Below are positions 24,904 to 34,792 of a stretch of 46,576 nt of DNA, in pieces. The stretch is from an uncultured Alphaproteobacteria bacterium (GTDB lineage: Bacteria; Pseudomonadota; Alphaproteobacteria; HIMB59; GCA-002718135), in assembly GCA_902576125.1 (NCBI GenBank), contig CACGUF010000008.1, forward strand, positions 1 through 46,576, read 5' to 3'. The number at the start of each line of letters is the position of its first letter. Positions within the stretch are counted from its first letter, which is position 1. A program made the position numbers and the translations under genes. The notes beneath the pieces were generated by a model. That model saw only the letters and a program-made list of their open reading frames with translations. It was not told where the DNA came from and made no database searches.

Positions 24904-25302
24904 TTAAAAAACCTCACACAAAACTTCACCACCAACGTTTTTTTGTCTGGCTTTATTATCAGACATTACACCCATTGGAGTTGAAAGAATTGATATTCCA
25001 AGACCGCCATAAGTTTTTGGTAAATCTGAAATTTTTGAATATACCCTTATCCCCGGTTTTGATATTCTTCTAATATTTTTAATTACAGGAGTGCCATTAT
25101 AATATTTTAAATCAATTTGAATTGAATTAATTCCTTTTCTAACCTCTACGTCTCTATAATCTCTGATGTATCCCTCATCTTTTAAAACAGATAATACATT
25201 CATATTAAGATTTGATTTATAACATGATGTTATAGACTTCCTTGCTCTATGTGCATTTTTAATTCTTGCTAACATATCTGATAAAGAGTCATTAAAAGCC
25301 AT
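24904..25302 (-). CDS. rpsH: 30S ribosomal protein S8
   Basis: 132 residues starting MAFNDSLSDMLARIKNAHRA, with the C-terminal GLGISILSTPMGVMSDNKARQKNVGGE typical of S8. It is a primary 16S rRNA-binding protein and, in E. coli, the translational repressor of the spc operon. No recognisable S8 target structure was found upstream of rplE, where coding sequence runs through. Confidence 0.97.
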   Translation of the reverse strand: MAFNDSLSDMLARIKNAHRARKSITSCYKSNLNMNVLSVLKDEGYIRDYRDVEVRKGINSIQIDLKYYNGTPVIKNIRRISKPGIRVYSKISDLPKTYGGLGISILSTPMGVMSDNKARQKNVGGEVLCEVF

Positions 25303-25311
25303 ATTTTCCTC

Positions 25312-25617
25312 CTACCAACTAGATTTTACCATACCTGGCAAATCTCCAGACATTGATAATTCTCTAATTTTAATTCTTGAAAGACCAAACTTTCTATATA
25401 CACCTCTTGTTCTTCCAGTTAATTTACATCTATTACGATATCTAATATTTGAACTATTTCTTGGAAGATCATTTAGTTTATTTTGAAGTTTTAGTCTCTC
25501 CTCAATAGATATACTTTTATCCATTATTTTGTTCTTAAGAACTTTTCTTTTATTACTAAATTTTTCGATTAATCTTAATCTATTTAGATTTTTTTGAACT
25601 GAACTTAATTTTGCCAT
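25312..25617 (-). CDS. rpsN: 30S ribosomal protein S14 (zinc-free type)
   Basis: 101 residues, with the C-terminal NRCKLTGRTRGVYRKFGLSRIKIRELSMSG pattern. It is the long, C-minus (zinc-independent) form, lacking the paired CxxC motifs. It follows rplE by five bases. Confidence 0.97.
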   Translation of the reverse strand: MAKLSSVQKNLNRLRLIEKFSNKRKVLKNKIMDKSISIEERLKLQNKLNDLPRNSSNIRYRNRCKLTGRTRGVYRKFGLSRIKIRELSMSGDLPGMVKSSW

Positions 25618-25622
25618 TTAAA

Positions 25623-26174
25623 TTAACTTTCCTCTCCGCCTGAAAAAGGCATGTTGAAACATTTTAACAATTCTAGAGCATCAGTATTATTTTTTGCATT
25701 AGTACAAATTGTAATATTAAGACCTCTAACTTTATCTATTTTGTCGTAATTTATTTCAGGAAATATAATTTGCTCTTTGATGCCCATAGAATAGTTTCCG
25801 TTACCATCGAAACTACTTGGGTTTAAACCTCTAAAATCTCTTATTCTTGGAATTGCAATATTAACAAGCCTATCTAAAAATTCATACATTTTTTTATTTC
25901 TTAAAGTTACAGAAGTTCCAAGAGGCATACCGGCTCTAATTTTAAAACCTGCAATTGCTTTTTTTGCTTTTGTCCTAATAGCTTTTTGTCCTGAAATTAA
26001 TGAAAGCTCCTCTTGAGCTTTATCAATGAGTTTTGTATCGTCTTTAGCATCACCAATTCCCATATTAATTACAATTTTTGTAATTTTTGGAACTTGATGA
26101 ATATTGTCAAAACTTAATTTGCTCTTAAGATCACTAATAATATTTGTTTTATAATCTTCTAACAATCTACTCAT
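25623..26174 (-). CDS. rplE: 50S ribosomal protein L5
   Basis: 183 residues starting MSRLLEDYKTNII. The in-frame ATG four codons upstream (26186) lies inside rplX and is less likely, since the arrangement TAG-C-ATG gives close coupling to rplX. Conserved segments are VPKITKIVINMGIGDA and GIKEQIIFPEINYDKI. It binds 5S rRNA. Confidence 0.96.
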   Translation of the reverse strand: MSRLLEDYKTNIISDLKSKLSFDNIHQVPKITKIVINMGIGDAKDDTKLIDKAQEELSLISGQKAIRTKAKKAIAGFKIRAGMPLGTSVTLRNKKMYEFLDRLVNIAIPRIRDFRGLNPSSFDGNGNYSMGIKEQIIFPEINYDKIDKVRGLNITICTNAKNNTDALELLKCFNMPFSGGEES

Positions 26175-26175
26175 G

Positions 26176-26493
26176 CTAAATTTCAACCCCAGTTTTCTTA
26201 TTAATTCTTAATTTTTTTCCATCTTTACTTAATTTAAAACCTATTCTGACTCCTTTATTTGATTTGGCATCAAAATAATTTAGATTAGAAATATGTATTG
26301 GCATCTCTTTTTCAATAATTCCACCAGGTTCATTGTTTCCAGGTTTTTGATGTTTTTTTACTTTGTTTATATCAGATACAATTGCCTTATTAAGCTTTGG
26401 AAATAGTTTTATTATCTTTCCTTTTTTTCCTCTATCTTTTCCAGCCAATACAATTACCTCGTCACCTTTTTTGATTTTAAATTTGGTATTCAT
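26176..26493 (-). CDS. rplX: 50S ribosomal protein L24
   Basis: 105 residues with the KOW motif KKGDEVIVLAGKDRGKKGKI at the N-terminus and the GGIIEKEMPIHISNL segment. It is an early assembly protein of the large subunit. It lies directly after rplN with no gap. Confidence 0.97.
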   Translation of the reverse strand: MNTKFKIKKGDEVIVLAGKDRGKKGKIIKLFPKLNKAIVSDINKVKKHQKPGNNEPGGIIEKEMPIHISNLNYFDAKSNKGVRIGFKLSKDGKKLRINKKTGVEI

Positions 26494-26862
26494 TTAAAGT
26501 ACCTCTGGTGCTAGACTGATAATTTTCATAAACTTTTTCGTTCTAAGCTCTCTTGTAACTGGACCAAAAATTCTCGTAGCAATAGGCTCTTCTTGTTTAT
26601 CTAAAAGAACAGCAGCATTTTTATCAAATTTTATTGATGAGCCATCTCGTCTACCAAAAGCTTTAGCAGTTCTTACAATTACTGCTTTGAAAACTTCACC
26701 TTTTTTTACTTTTGCGCGAGGAATAGCATCTTTAATTGAAACAACTATAATATCTCCAATAGAGGCAAACCTTCTCTTAGACCCACCTAGAACCTTAATA
26801 CACTGGACTCTTCTTGCTCCAGAGTTATCAGCAACAAATAAATTAGATTGCATTTGTATCAT
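26494..26862 (-). CDS. rplN: 50S ribosomal protein L14
   Basis: 122 residues starting [28 protein letters not shown], a very conserved L14 start. It lies at the subunit interface. Its ATG overlaps the rpsQ stop by four bases. Confidence 0.98.
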   Translation of the reverse strand: MIQMQSNLFVADNSGARRVQCIKVLGGSKRRFASIGDIIVVSIKDAIPRAKVKKGEVFKAVIVRTAKAFGRRDGSSIKFDKNAAVLLDKQEEPIATRIFGPVTRELRTKKFMKIISLAPEVL

Positions 26863-27104
26863 TGTTGATCCTCATTATTATTTAAAACTGTCCATTTTTT
26901 TAATTTAGATATTGGTTTTGACTCTATAATATTAACTATATCACCATTTTTGTATAAATTATCTTCATCATGAACATGATAATTTTTGGACAAACTGATT
27001 ATCTTTTTATACAATTTATGTTTAACTCTTCTTGTAACTTTAACAACTATGGTTTTATTTGAGTTTGAGGAAATGACGGTTCCAGATAAAATTCTTTTAG
27101 GCAT
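26859..27104 (-). CDS. rpsQ: 30S ribosomal protein S17
   Basis: 81 residues starting [13 protein letters not shown], with the conserved [18 protein letters not shown] segment. It is a primary 16S rRNA binder. The start overlaps the end of rpmC by eight bases. Confidence 0.96.
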   Translation of the reverse strand: MPKRILSGTVISSNSNKTIVVKVTRRVKHKLYKKIISLSKNYHVHDEDNLYKNGDIVNIIESKPISKLKKWTVLNNNEDQQ

Positions 27105-27297
27105 TTTGTTCTCCTAAAACTTTATTCATATTTGTTTTGAGTCTAGCTATTTTTAATCTTGTTTTTTTTATATCAGCTGTTTTTTCAAGTTGACCTGTTG
27201 ATTTTTGAAACTTTAAATTCATAAGAGTTTTTTTAAGATCGACAACTTCAGCTCTTATTTTACTTAAATCTTTATTTTTCATTTTTTTCTCAATCAT
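27097..27297 (-). CDS. rpmC: 50S ribosomal protein L29
   Basis: 66 residues; helical hairpin protein with MKNLKFQK-like and [11 protein letters not shown] segments. The ATG at 27297 overlaps the rplP stop (ATGA). A second ATG at 27282 gives the more usual [10 protein letters not shown] start. The upstream one is kept because of the overlap, but the choice is open. Confidence 0.9.
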   Translation of the reverse strand: MIEKKMKNKDLSKIRAEVVDLKKTLMNLKFQKSTGQLEKTADIKKTRLKIARLKTNMNKVLGEQNA

Positions 27298-27710
27298 ATA
27301 TTTCTTTCAACAAATTTACATTTGATAGGAAGTTTAGCAGCAGCCAAAGACATTGCTTTCTTTGCATCAGCAACATCAACTCCATCAATTTCAAACATTA
27401 TTCTTCCAGGTTTTACACGACACGCCCAGTATTCATTGGAGCCTTTGCCTTTGCCCATTCTCACTTCTGCAGGTTTTTTTGAAACAGGGACATCTGGAAA
27501 AATCCTTATCCACATTTTACCAGCTCTTTTTAAATGTCTTGTTATAGCTTTTCTGGCAGACTCTATTTGCCTTGATGTAATTCTTTCAGGTTGCAAAGCT
27601 TTTAAACCAAAGCTTCCATAATTAAGAGCGTAATTACCTTTAGCATTACCATGAATCCTACCTTTAAATTGTTTTCTGTACTTAGTCTTTTTAGGGGAAA
27701 GCATATTCAT
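27294..27710 (-). CDS. rplP: 50S ribosomal protein L16
   Basis: 138 residues starting [18 protein letters not shown], with the [24 protein letters not shown] signature. It organises the A-site region of 23S rRNA. Its ATG shares a base with the rpsC stop. Confidence 0.97.
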   Translation of the reverse strand: MNMLSPKKTKYRKQFKGRIHGNAKGNYALNYGSFGLKALQPERITSRQIESARKAITRHLKRAGKMWIRIFPDVPVSKKPAEVRMGKGKGSNEYWACRVKPGRIMFEIDGVDVADAKKAMSLAAAKLPIKCKFVERNI

Positions 27711-28387
27711 TATCTAACACTCCCCATTTCAATTTGTTTTTTTTCACTTGCATAAGGATCTTTTGACAGAATATCACCCTTGTTTATCCAAACTTTTATT
27801 CCGCAAATACCATATGTTGTTTCAGCTTCAGCTTGCGCATAATCTATATCACTTCTTAAAGTGTGGAGCGGGACACTGCCTTCATGATATTTTTCTGTTC
27901 TTGCAATTTCAGCACCACCTAATCTTCCACTACAAACAACTTTTACTCCCTTAGCACCTAATCTCATTGATGATTGCACAGCTTTTTTCATTGCTCTTCT
28001 AAATGATATTCTTCTTTCAAGTTGAGAAGCTATATTTTCAGCAACAAGCTTAGCTTCAACTTCTGGTTTTCTAACCTCTTTAATATCGAGAAAAACCTCT
28101 AAATTTGATAAAGATGATAGTTTATTTTTAAGGCTTTCGATATCAGCACCCTTTTTGCCAATTATAATACCTGGCCTTGAACTATAAATTGAAATTCTTA
28201 ATTTTTTTGCAGCTCTCTCAATATTAACTTTTGAAACACTTGCATTTTTTAATTTTTTTTCAACAAATTGTTTTATTTCTAAATCTTGATGAAGAAGTTT
28301 TAAATATTCAGAATTTGAAAACCACCTTGATGACCAAGTTCTATTAATACCTAATCTTATACCATTTGGATTAACTTTTTGTCCCAT
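27710..28387 (-). CDS. rpsC: 30S ribosomal protein S3
   Basis: 225 residues starting [20 protein letters not shown]. The KH domain contains [16 protein letters not shown], and the C-terminal domain contains [22 protein letters not shown]. It forms part of the mRNA entry channel. Confidence 0.98.
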   Translation of the reverse strand: MGQKVNPNGIRLGINRTWSSRWFSNSEYLKLLHQDLEIKQFVEKKLKNASVSKVNIERAAKKLRISIYSSRPGIIIGKKGADIESLKNKLSSLSNLEVFLDIKEVRKPEVEAKLVAENIASQLERRISFRRAMKKAVQSSMRLGAKGVKVVCSGRLGGAEIARTEKYHEGSVPLHTLRSDIDYAQAEAETTYGICGIKVWINKGDILSKDPYASEKKQIEMGSVR

Positions 28388-28389
28388 AA

Positions 28390-28758
28390 TTATTTATTTT
28401 CCTTTTTATTATTATTTCTCTCTTCTAAAATTATTGTTAATTTACTAAAAGGTTTCAAAATTGAAGATGCTCTTCCCTTTGCCCTTGGTCTAAACCTTTT
28501 CATACTCAAACTTTTTCCAACATACGCTTCTTTTACATATAGATTATCAATATCCAGCTGTTTATTATTTTCAGCATTTGCAATTGCTGAATTTAATACT
28601 TTTAAAACATTTTGAGAGACTCTTTTATTAGAAAATTTAAGTTGTTCAACTGCCTTATTAACTTTTTGATTAACAATCAATCTTGTAATATTTGCAAGCT
28701 TTAAAGAACTAACTCTTATTGTATTGTCCCTAGCTATTGATGTATTTTCTAAACTCAT
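28390..28758 (-). CDS. rplV: 50S ribosomal protein L22
   Basis: 122 residues. The C-terminal [23 protein letters not shown] is the L22 hairpin that lines the exit tunnel, and [13 protein letters not shown] is conserved. It lies between rpsS and rpsC with two- to three-base gaps. Confidence 0.97.
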   Translation of the reverse strand: MSLENTSIARDNTIRVSSLKLANITRLIVNQKVNKAVEQLKFSNKRVSQNVLKVLNSAIANAENNKQLDIDNLYVKEAYVGKSLSMKRFRPRAKGRASSILKPFSKLTIILEERNNNKKENK

Positions 28759-28761
28759 AAA

Positions 28762-29040
28762 TTATTTTCCAGCCTTCTTGTCTGCAGCAGTATGTCCTTT
28801 AAAATTTCTTGTTGGTGAAAATTCTCCAAACTTATGACCGACCATATGTTCTGTTACACTTACTGGTACAAATTTTTGACCATTATATACCCCAAATGTT
28901 AAACCTACAAACTGAGGAAGAATAGTTGATCTTCTTGACCAAGTTTTAATGACTTCTTTTCTGCCTGAGTCAGATACTTTTTCTGCTTTTTTCACTAAAT
29001 TGATATCCACAAAAGGTCCTTTCCAAACTGATCTAGACAT
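28762..29040 (-). CDS. rpsS: 30S ribosomal protein S19
   Basis: 92 residues starting [20 protein letters not shown], with [22 protein letters not shown]. Conserved head protein of 30S. The start shares one base with the rplB stop. Confidence 0.98.
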   Translation of the reverse strand: MSRSVWKGPFVDINLVKKAEKVSDSGRKEVIKTWSRRSTILPQFVGLTFGVYNGQKFVPVSVTEHMVGHKFGEFSPTRNFKGHTAADKKAGK

Positions 29041-29861
29041 TATTTTTTCCTTCTTCTAATTATAAAAGTATTTGTTTTTTTATTACTTCTTGTTTTTTTA
29101 CCTTTAGTTGAAACACCCCAAGGTGTAACTGGATGCCTACCTCCTGAAGTTCTTCCTTCACCACCACCATGTGGATGATCTACTGGATTCATAACCACAC
29201 CTCTAACTTTTGGTCGAAATCCTAAATATCTTTTTCTTCCTGCTTTACCTAATTTAATATTTTTATTATCTGGATTAGATAATACACCTACAGTTGCCAT
29301 GGAATTTTTATTTATAAGTCTAATTTCTCCTGAAACTAATTTTATTTGGACATAGAGATCTTCTTTGGAAACTATTTGTGCGGATGTTCCAGCAGATCTT
29401 ACTAATTGTCCTCCAGCTCCTGGTTTTAATTCAATATTATGCACATAGGTACCTATAGGTATATTTTTTAGAGGTAGACAATTGCCATCTTTAATCTCAA
29501 CGTTTGGACCTGAGGAAATTTTATCACCTACAGAAATATTTTTTGGTGAGAGAATATATCTGTATTCACCATCATCATATTTAATTAGTGAAATAAATGA
29601 AGATCTATTAGGATCGTATTCATTACGAATTACTTCAGCATTAATATCAAATTTATTTCTTTTAAAATCAATTATTCTGTATTTTCTTTTGACACCGCCT
29701 CCCATTCTTCGGGATGTAATTCTACCTTGATTATTTCTTCCACCTGTTGACTTTTGTGCTTTTGTTAATGTTTTATATGGTTTATCTTTTGATAGATGTT
29801 TTTTTGATACTAAAACAGTTCCTCTTTGGCCTGGTGTATTTGGTTTTAATTTAATTAACAT
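29040..29861 (-). CDS. rplB: 50S ribosomal protein L2
   Basis: 273 residues. The C-terminal [21 protein letters not shown] segment contains the conserved histidine near the peptidyl-transferase centre. [17 protein letters not shown] is the N-terminal signature. It overlaps rplW by one base. Confidence 0.98.
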   Translation of the reverse strand: MLIKLKPNTPGQRGTVLVSKKHLSKDKPYKTLTKAQKSTGGRNNQGRITSRRMGGGVKRKYRIIDFKRNKFDINAEVIRNEYDPNRSSFISLIKYDDGEYRYILSPKNISVGDKISSGPNVEIKDGNCLPLKNIPIGTYVHNIELKPGAGGQLVRSAGTSAQIVSKEDLYVQIKLVSGEIRLINKNSMATVGVLSNPDNKNIKLGKAGRKRYLGFRPKVRGVVMNPVDHPHGGGEGRTSGGRHPVTPWGVSTKGKKTRSNKKTNTFIIRRRKK

Positions 29862-30175
29862 TATTTAATCTCCAAAGATGAGTCAATTGTATTACCATCA
29901 GCAAGAGTAACAATCGCTTTTTTGATATCTTTTTTATATCCAATACTTCCTTTAAAAGATTTTAGCTTTCCTCTTATAATAGCTGTATTTACCCTAGTTA
30001 CTTTTACTTTAAATATTTTTTCAATTGCCTGCTGAATTTCATGTGAATTTGAATTTTTATCAACTAAAAAAGTATATTGATTAAACTGATTCAAATTTGT
30101 AGATTTTTCTGTCAGCATTGGCTTATGAATAATACTAAGTGCTTTTTCATCAGATATTGATTTGTTAATTTTCAT
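29861..30175 (-). CDS. rplW: 50S ribosomal protein L23
   Basis: 104 residues with [13 protein letters not shown] and [27 protein letters not shown], the L23 signature. It lies at the tunnel exit, where trigger factor and SRP dock. The ATG overlaps the rplD stop (ATGA). Confidence 0.97.
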   Translation of the reverse strand: MKINKSISDEKALSIIHKPMLTEKSTNLNQFNQYTFLVDKNSNSHEIQQAIEKIFKVKVTRVNTAIIRGKLKSFKGSIGYKKDIKKAIVTLADGNTIDSSLEIK

Positions 30176-30795
30176 GACAGTCTTTTTGTGATCAAATCAA
30201 TTGATTTTTCATCAATAAAAATCTTATGGTTTGAAATTAAATCCTTAACATTTATTCCATTACAATTAAGAAGTGAAACGTGAGGTATATTTGAAGAAGC
30301 CTTCTTGAAATTATCATCAATTTTATCCTCTCCATAAACAAACAAAGCAGTATTAAAATCAAAATTATTAAGTTTAGATACTAAATCTCTTGTTTTATGA
30401 GTTTTAACTTCTAGCTTGTCTAGAAAAACTATATTATTTTCATTTAATTTTGAAGATAGAGCGGATTTCAAGGCTAGTTTTTTTTCTTTTTTATTAAGAG
30501 AGAATGAATGGTCTCTTGGAACTGGTCCCATAGATGTTGCCCCACCTCTAAAATGAGGCGGCTTACTACTTCCTTGTCTAGCATTACCAGTTCCTTTTTG
30601 AGAAAAAGGTTTTTTAGATCTTCCTTTTACTTCTGATCTTGATTTAGATTTGTGTGTTCCTTGTCTTGATTTTGCATTCTGATACCTAATATATTGATGT
30701 ATTATATCGGGCAAAAGCTTAGTTTCAAAAACTTCTGCGTCAATCTCCAAGTCTTTTATTTTTTTATTCTCTAAATTAACTAATTCTTTTTTCAT
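30172..30795 (-). CDS. rplD: 50S ribosomal protein L4
   Basis: 207 residues. The extended loop with SRSEVKGRSKKPFSQKGTGNARQGS and HFRGGATSMGP lines the exit tunnel. In E. coli L4 represses the S10 operon through the rpsJ leader. Here fusA and rpsJ overlap, leaving no leader for that control. Confidence 0.97.
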   Translation of the reverse strand: MKKELVNLENKKIKDLEIDAEVFETKLLPDIIHQYIRYQNAKSRQGTHKSKSRSEVKGRSKKPFSQKGTGNARQGSSKPPHFRGGATSMGPVPRDHSFSLNKKEKKLALKSALSSKLNENNIVFLDKLEVKTHKTRDLVSKLNNFDFNTALFVYGEDKIDDNFKKASSNIPHVSLLNCNGINVKDLISNHKIFIDEKSIDLITKRLS

Positions 30796-30797
30796 GA

Positions 30798-31445
30798 TTA
30801 ACTTTTCTTTACAGAGTCATTTACGAAGACAACTGAATTTTTTCTACCTGGTACAGAGCCATTAATAATAAGTATTTTATTTTCCTCATCTATATCAATT
30901 ACTCTAAGATTTTGTTTTGTCACTTTTTTTGCACCCATATGTCCTGCCATTTTTTTACCTTTAAATACTTTCCCTGGATCTTGATTTTGGCCAGTTGATC
31001 CATGAGATCTATGAGATACAGACACTCCATGTGATGCTCTTAAACCACCAAAGTTATGTCTTTTCATTGCTCCAGCAAATCCCTTACCAATTGATTTAGA
31101 AGTAACATCAACGTACTGATCTATTTTAAAGTGAGATACATTTAATTTTGTGCCTATTTCAAGAATATTTTCTGGATCTATTTTAAATTCTTTAATTACT
31201 TTTTTAGGATTAGATTTAATATTTGCAAATAATTTTTGTTGAGGTTTTTTAACTTTTTTTAAATCAGATTTTCCATCTATAGAAATAACTTGTAATGAAG
31301 AATATCCATCTTTTTCTAATGTCTTAATATTAGATACAATACATTCGTCAATTTTAAGCAAAGTAACTGGAATTACATTACCATTTTCAGCGTAATATGA
31401 GCTGTTACCAATTTTAGTTGCAATTAAACCAGTTCTTTTTTTCAT
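30798..31445 (-). CDS. rplC: 50S ribosomal protein L3
   Basis: 215 residues. The motif FAGAMKRHNFGGLRASHGVSVSHRSHGSTG, followed by GKKMAGHMGAKKVTKQNLRV, identifies L3; its loop reaches toward the peptidyl-transferase centre. It follows rpsJ by two bases. Confidence 0.98.
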   Translation of the reverse strand: MKKRTGLIATKIGNSSYYAENGNVIPVTLLKIDECIVSNIKTLEKDGYSSLQVISIDGKSDLKKVKKPQQKLFANIKSNPKKVIKEFKIDPENILEIGTKLNVSHFKIDQYVDVTSKSIGKGFAGAMKRHNFGGLRASHGVSVSHRSHGSTGQNQDPGKVFKGKKMAGHMGAKKVTKQNLRVIDIDEENKILIINGSVPGRKNSVVFVNDSVKKS

Positions 31446-31447
31446 AA

Positions 31448-31756
31448 CTAAATTTTTATATCTACTTCTACGCCAGCTGATAAATCAAGTTTCATTAAAG
31501 CATCAACCGTTTGAGGAGTTGGATCAATTATATCTATCAGCCTATTATGAGTTCTAATCTCAAATTGATCACGACTTTTTTTATCTATGTGCGGAGATTT
31601 ATTAACAGTAAATTTTTCAAATCTTGTAGGTAATGGAATTGGACCTTTTACTTTTGCGCCAGTTCTTTTTGCAGTATTAATTATCTCTCCAGTGCTATTA
31701 TCTAGTAGCTTATTATCAAAAGCTCTTAATCTAATTCTAATATTTTGATTTTCCAT
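31448..31756 (-). CDS. rpsJ: 30S ribosomal protein S10
   Basis: 102 residues, [20 protein letters not shown] at the start and [20 protein letters not shown] in the loop. It is also NusE in antitermination. It begins within the fusA stop (TAATG), so there is neither a tuf gene nor an S10-operon leader between them. Confidence 0.98.
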   Translation of the reverse strand: MENQNIRIRLRAFDNKLLDNSTGEIINTAKRTGAKVKGPIPLPTRFEKFTVNKSPHIDKKSRDQFEIRTHNRLIDIIDPTPQTVDALMKLDLSAGVEVDIKI

Positions 31757-33834
31757 TATGCTAACTTAGCCTTTACTTCATCTGCTACATTAGAAGGAAC
31801 TTGCTCATAATGATCAAATTGCATTGAGTAGTTTGCTCTTCCTTGAGTTAGAGATCTAAGATTATTTACGTAGCCAAACATGTTTGCGAGAGGAACCATA
31901 GCATCTACAACATTTGCATTACCTCTAGTTGACATTTCTTGGACTTGACCCCTTCTACTATTTAAATCTCCAATAACATCACCCATGTATTCTTCAGGAG
32001 TTACAACTTCAACCTTCATCATTGGCTCTAAAAGAACAGGATTAGCTTTGGCAACACCTTCTCTGAAAGCAGCTCTTGCAGCTATTTCAAATGCTAGAAC
32101 ACTTGAGTCAACATCATGATATGCGCCATCAGTTAGGGTTGCTTTAAAATCTATACATGGAAAACCTGCCATAACTCCAGTTTGTTGTTGGGCAATTAAT
32201 CCTTTTTCTACACCAGGTATAAGTTCAGTAGGTATATTACCTCCTTTAATTTTATTAATAAATTCATATCCACTTCCTGGTTCTCCTGGCTCAAAAGTAA
32301 TTTTTACTCTTGCAAATTGTCCTGCCCCACCAGATTGTTTTTTATGGGTATAATCAACATCAAAAGAACTTGATATAGTTTCTCTGTATGCAACCTGTGG
32401 TGCTCCAACATTAGCTTCCACCTTGAACTCTCTTTTCATTCTATCAACTAAAATTTCAAGATGAAGCTCCCCCATGCCTTTAATGATTGTTTGTCCACTT
32501 TCATGATCAGTTGTTACTCTAAAGCTAGGATCTTCTTGAGCAAGCCTTCCTAAAGCTGTGCCCATTTTTTCATGGTCCGCCTTAGTTTTTGGTTCAACAG
32601 CTACTTCAATTACTGGATCAGGAAAATCCATTCTTTCAAGAACTATAGGATCACTCACAGAACAAAGTGTTTCTCCAGTAGTTACATCTTTCAATCCAAC
32701 TAACGCAACAATATCACCAGCATTAGCAGTTTTAATTTCTTCTCTATTATTTGCATGCATAAGAAGCATTCTACCAATATTTTCTTTTTTTCCAGAATTT
32801 GAATTTAAAACGGTATCTTTTGTATTAATTGAGCCAGAGTATATTCTTGTAAATGTAAGACTACCAACAAATGGATCTGTCATAATTTTAAATGCTAAAG
32901 CACTAAAAGGTTCGCTGTCATCACACTTTCTAGTAAGTTCTTTTTCATCATCATCAACTGATACGCCTCGAACACTAGCCACATCAATTGGAGACGGCAT
33001 ATAATCTATTACTGCATCAAGCAAAGGTTGAACTCCTTTATTTTTAAAAGCTGAACCAGTTAAAACTGGGACAAAGGAACCATTAATTGTACCTTTACGA
33101 ATACATTTCTTTAAATCTTCTGTAGAAGGTTCATTTCCGTCTAAGTAAGACTCCATAATTGAGTCATCTTCTTCCACAGCTTTTTCAATCAATTTTTCTC
33201 TATAATCTTTGGCTTGATCTTTTAAATCATCAGGAATTTCAACAATATCAAATTTAGCGCCTAGGCTCTCATCATGCCATACTATTGCATTATTTGAAAC
33301 TAAATCAACTACACCTTTTAAATCACTTTCAATTCCAATAGGTAATTGTAATACAAGTGGATAAGAACCTAATCTATCTGGTATCATATCAACACACATA
33401 AAAAAATTAGCACCTGTTCTGTCTAATTTATTTATGAAACACATTCTAGGAACATTATATTTATCAGCTTGTCGCCAAACAGTTTCTGATTGAGGTTCAA
33501 CACCTGCTACACCATCAAAAACAGCTACAGCACCATCAAGTACTTTTAAAGATCTTTCTACTTCGATTGTAAAATCAACATGGCCTGGCGTGTCAATAAT
33601 ATTTACTCTGTGATCATTCCAAAAACAAGTTGTGGCAGCTGAAGTGATTGTAATGCCTCTTTCTTGTTCCTGTTCCATCCAATCCATAGTTGCCGCACCA
33701 TCATGAACTTCACCAATTTTGTGAGATTTGCCAGTATAATATAAAATTCTTTCTGTTGTAGTTGTCTTACCCGCATCAATATGTGCCATAATACCAATGT
33801 TTCTATATTTTTCTAAACTATGGGTTCTAGACAT
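31756..33834 (-). CDS. fusA: Elongation factor G
   Basis: 692 residues starting [30 protein letters not shown]1 is [11 protein letters not shown]3 DTPGHVDF and G4 NKLDRTGA, followed by domains II-V with the C-terminal [21 protein letters not shown]. It catalyses translocation. A TTG two codons upstream (33840) is in frame, but the ATG gives the family start and leaves six bases after the rpsG stop. Confidence 0.98.
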   Translation of the reverse strand: MSRTHSLEKYRNIGIMAHIDAGKTTTTERILYYTGKSHKIGEVHDGAATMDWMEQEQERGITITSAATTCFWNDHRVNIIDTPGHVDFTIEVERSLKVLDGAVAVFDGVAGVEPQSETVWRQADKYNVPRMCFINKLDRTGANFFMCVDMIPDRLGSYPLVLQLPIGIESDLKGVVDLVSNNAIVWHDESLGAKFDIVEIPDDLKDQAKDYREKLIEKAVEEDDSIMESYLDGNEPSTEDLKKCIRKGTINGSFVPVLTGSAFKNKGVQPLLDAVIDYMPSPIDVASVRGVSVDDDEKELTRKCDDSEPFSALAFKIMTDPFVGSLTFTRIYSGSINTKDTVLNSNSGKKENIGRMLLMHANNREEIKTANAGDIVALVGLKDVTTGETLCSVSDPIVLERMDFPDPVIEVAVEPKTKADHEKMGTALGRLAQEDPSFRVTTDHESGQTIIKGMGELHLEILVDRMKREFKVEANVGAPQVAYRETISSSFDVDYTHKKQSGGAGQFARVKITFEPGEPGSGYEFINKIKGGNIPTELIPGVEKGLIAQQQTGVMAGFPCIDFKATLTDGAYHDVDSSVLAFEIAARAAFREGVAKANPVLLEPMMKVEVVTPEEYMGDVIGDLNSRRGQVQEMSTRGNANVVDAMVPLANMFGYVNNLRSLTQGRANYSMQFDHYEQVPSNVADEVKAKLA

Positions 33835-33840
33835 AATCAA

Positions 33841-34311
33841 TTACCACCTAAAATGAGAGAAGGCTCTGTTTGCTTCAGCCATCTTATGAGTTTCTTCCCT
33901 TTTTTTTACAGAGTTACCTTTGTTGTTAAAAGCATCTAAAATTTCATTAGCAACTCTTTCTCTCATAGTTTTTTCATTTCTTTTTGTAGCTGAGTCTACT
34001 ATCCATTTCATTGCTAAAGTTTGAGCTCTTCTTGGTCTTACTTCCATAGGGACTTGATATGTAGCCCCGCCAACTCTTCTTGATCTAACTTCAAGACTTG
34101 GTTTTACATTGTTTAGAGCTTCATGAAAAAAATCAATTGGACTTTTATCTGTTTTTTTTGATAAAATATCAAAAGCACCATAAACAATTTTTTCTGATGT
34201 AGATTTTTTTCCATCTATCATTATTCTATTCATAAATTTCGTAAGTATTATGTCTTTGAACTTATGATCAGGTATAACAACTCTTTTTTCTGCTGCTCTT
34301 CTTCTTGACAT
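33841..34311 (-). CDS. rpsG: 30S ribosomal protein S7
   Basis: 156 residues starting [20 protein letters not shown], with [20 protein letters not shown]. It nucleates 30S head assembly. It lies six bases after rpsL in the str operon. Confidence 0.98.
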   Translation of the reverse strand: MSRRRAAEKRVVIPDHKFKDIILTKFMNRIMIDGKKSTSEKIVYGAFDILSKKTDKSPIDFFHEALNNVKPSLEVRSRRVGGATYQVPMEVRPRRAQTLAMKWIVDSATKRNEKTMRERVANEILDAFNNKGNSVKKREETHKMAEANRAFSHFRW

Positions 34312-34317
34312 ATTTTT

Positions 34318-34689
34318 CTATTTTGGTTTTTTTGCGCCGTATAAAGAACGTCTTTGTTTACGTGCACTAACACCTTGTGTGTCTAATGTTCCTCTTAATA
34401 TATGATATCTTACTCCAGGTAGATCTTTTACTCTACCACCTCTGAGAAGAACTACTGAATGCTCTTGTAGGTTATGACCCTCTCCTGGAATATATGCAGA
34501 TACTTCTTGTCCATTTGTAAGTTTAACTCTTGCTACTTTACGAAGAGCAGAGTTTGGTTTTTTTGGAGTTGTTGTATAAACTCTTGTGCAGACACCTCTT
34601 TTTTGAGGACAAGCTCCCAATGCAGGAACTTTATTCCTTTTTTTCTGAGCTGTTCTACCTTTTCTAACTAACTGATTTATAGTCGGCAT
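34318..34689 (-). CDS. rpsL: 30S ribosomal protein S12
   Basis: 123 residues starting [12 protein letters not shown]. The [12 protein letters not shown] and [15 protein letters not shown] motifs surround the decoding centre; the lysines associated with streptomycin sensitivity are unchanged. It is the first gene after rpoC, preceded by a 103-bp gap with a promoter candidate. Confidence 0.98.
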   Translation of the reverse strand: MPTINQLVRKGRTAQKKRNKVPALGACPQKRGVCTRVYTTTPKKPNSALRKVARVKLTNGQEVSAYIPGEGHNLQEHSVVLLRGGRVKDLPGVRYHILRGTLDTQGVSARKQRRSLYGAKKPK

Positions 34690-34749
34690 ATTTTTCCCTG
34701 TTAAGTGTTTGGAATTAATTTTCCACTACCATCAACAAAAAGTAGCAGG

Positions 34750-34778
34750 TCTTTATTAATTGCAAGCTAAAAAGTCAA
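34750..34778 (-). promoter_or_regulatory. Candidate sigma-70 promoter for rpsL and the str/S10/spc genes
   Basis: Reading toward rpsL, TTGACT (34778-34773), a 17-bp spacer and TAAAGA (34755-34750) lie in the rpoC-rpsL gap. The -35 context CTTGACTTT recurs in front of rpsM. It leaves a leader of about 55 bases with a short GGAA/TTCC inverted repeat. Optimal spacing and position support it; the -10 is a moderate match. Confidence 0.55.
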
Positions 34779-34792
34779 GAAATATATGCAAA

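Noticed and set aside
32558-33004. 148-codon open frame on the plus strand within fusA
   Set aside because: Antisense shadow of EF-G. The sense frame is fully conserved and no ribosome-binding site or homology is apparent.
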